In this document: positions 63,592-64,000 of the stretch, piece by piece
How the letters are laid out: every line of letters starts with the position of its first letter
How positions within the stretch are numbered: the first letter of the stretch is position 1
Source: Cordylochernes scorpioides
Taxonomy: Eukaryota; Arthropoda; Arachnida; Pseudoscorpiones; Chernetidae
DNA length: 64,000 bases
NCBI GenBank assembly: GCA_030710605.1
Contig: CP092863.1
Location: 58,568,899-58,632,898, forward strand
Direction of reading: 5' to 3'
Program-made: the position numbers and the translations under genes
Notes under the pieces: model-generated
The model's input: the letters and a program-made list of their open reading frames with translations, nothing else
The model's database searches: none
What the model was told of the DNA's origin: nothing

Positions 63592-64000
63592 GGTAGGCCT
63601 GTGGTTCCGGTATCATGTGGTGCAACACTGAGGTTGGTGGTACGTTGGGGTTGTTCTGACAGGATAGGGAGTGAGCTCGTGCCCTTTACTCTATTCATGG
63701 TGGCGTACCAGTCGGTCAATTCACGAGTATGTACAACTGCTATAAAATTTAAAATATCTTAAACCTACAATATTCATATAATAACGATTAGAGATTCGAT
63801 AAGGATTATAATATAATATTATATTATTCAATATATTATAATATATTGAAAGGATTATTCGTCTTAAATCTACAATATTCATGTTTATAAATATAAGGTT
63901 TTACATATTGTAAATTTTATAGCAGTTGTACATACTCGTGAATTGATCCGCGAGCATCTCAAAACAATCTTGTTCCCCGAAAAATTTGGCGAGTTGCCTT
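63592..64000 (-). pseudogene. Gypsy gag C-terminal part, split by a MITE, runs off the window
   Basis: Minus strand. At 63945-64000 the reading is QLAKFFGEQDCFEMLADQ; after the MITE (63722-63940) it resumes as LTDWYATMNRVKGTS. Removing the insertion and one AATT gives an uninterrupted frame at the junction, which shows that the insertion is secondary. A frameshift then lies before the protease. No zinc knuckle is visible in the window. Confidence 0.65.
63722..63940. mobile_element. 219-bp MITE with 30-bp inverted termini
   Basis: CACGAGTATGTACAACTGCT followed by ATAAAATTTA on the left is repeated inverted at the right end (TAAATTTTAT, AGCAGTTGTACATACTCGTG). AATT flanks both sides (63718-63721 and 63941-63944). 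The interior is AT-rich with palindromic TATAATATTATA-type words. No coding. The superfamily is not assigned. Confidence 0.88.

Overview
The window is about 64 kb of AT-rich invertebrate-type eukaryotic DNA. I see no host gene that I can support. Almost everything recognisable is transposable-element sequence in various stages of decay, nested and tandem. The mix (Copia, Gypsy, BEL/Pao, Penelope-like elements, mariner, GTF2IRD2-type hAT, Helitron, RTE-like and Jockey/I/R1-like LINEs, a tRNA-derived SINE) points to a metazoan, probably an arthropod or another invertebrate with a large repeat-rich genome. The species cannot be named from this.

Layout. 1-3.5 kb: a hammerhead-ribozyme unit (1371-1865), a U2 snRNA fragment and RTE-like relics. 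3.5-9.1 kb: an LTR-flanked 5.6-kb element with 879-bp LTRs, TATA target duplications and no long reading frame. 11.8-19.0 kb: a hAT element split by a 4.5-kb Copia with GTACT duplications. 19.9-22.8 kb: two decayed copies of one LINE family. 22.8-24.2 kb: a mariner-like relic. 25.1-27.3 kb: a BEL gag fragment abutting an inverted Gypsy pol fragment. 27.9-28.8 kb: a tandem pair of hammerhead units with a 240-bp retroposon inserted in the second. 30.7-34.7 kb: T-rich tandem repeats, more hammerhead units, an RTE-like copy, a SINE relic, and an LTR/leader/gag fragment ending in a hammerhead-unit tail. 34.7-36.6 kb: LTR-like sequence. 36.6-40.2 kb: a 20-bp minisatellite in two oppositely oriented blocks around a LINE relic. 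40.9-42.1 kb: a solo LTR interrupted by a Penelope-like tail. 45.0-46.9 kb: a Gypsy integrase relic, a mariner relic and a Penelope-like tail. 48.3-50.0 kb: T-rich repeats leading into a Helitron-like exon. 50.5-50.8 kb: a SINE. 52.8-57.5 kb: a near-perfect palindrome of two Penelope-like retroelements. 58.1-64.0 kb: a minus-strand Gypsy element carrying a 219-bp MITE in gag.

The most interesting signal is a family of about 335-bp units carrying consensus-like hammerhead ribozymes. Stem II covaries between subfamilies (GCGC:GCGC versus GGGC:GCCC). The units lie as direct tandem copies with an inverted copy of the tail at the left, next to TA microsatellites. This resembles the pseudo-LTR structure of Penelope-like elements and the animal retrozymes known from the literature. 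The second is the palindromic Penelope pair: arms of 2,297 bp each, a 36-bp spacer, and an intact 655-codon RT plus GIY-YIG frame in each arm.
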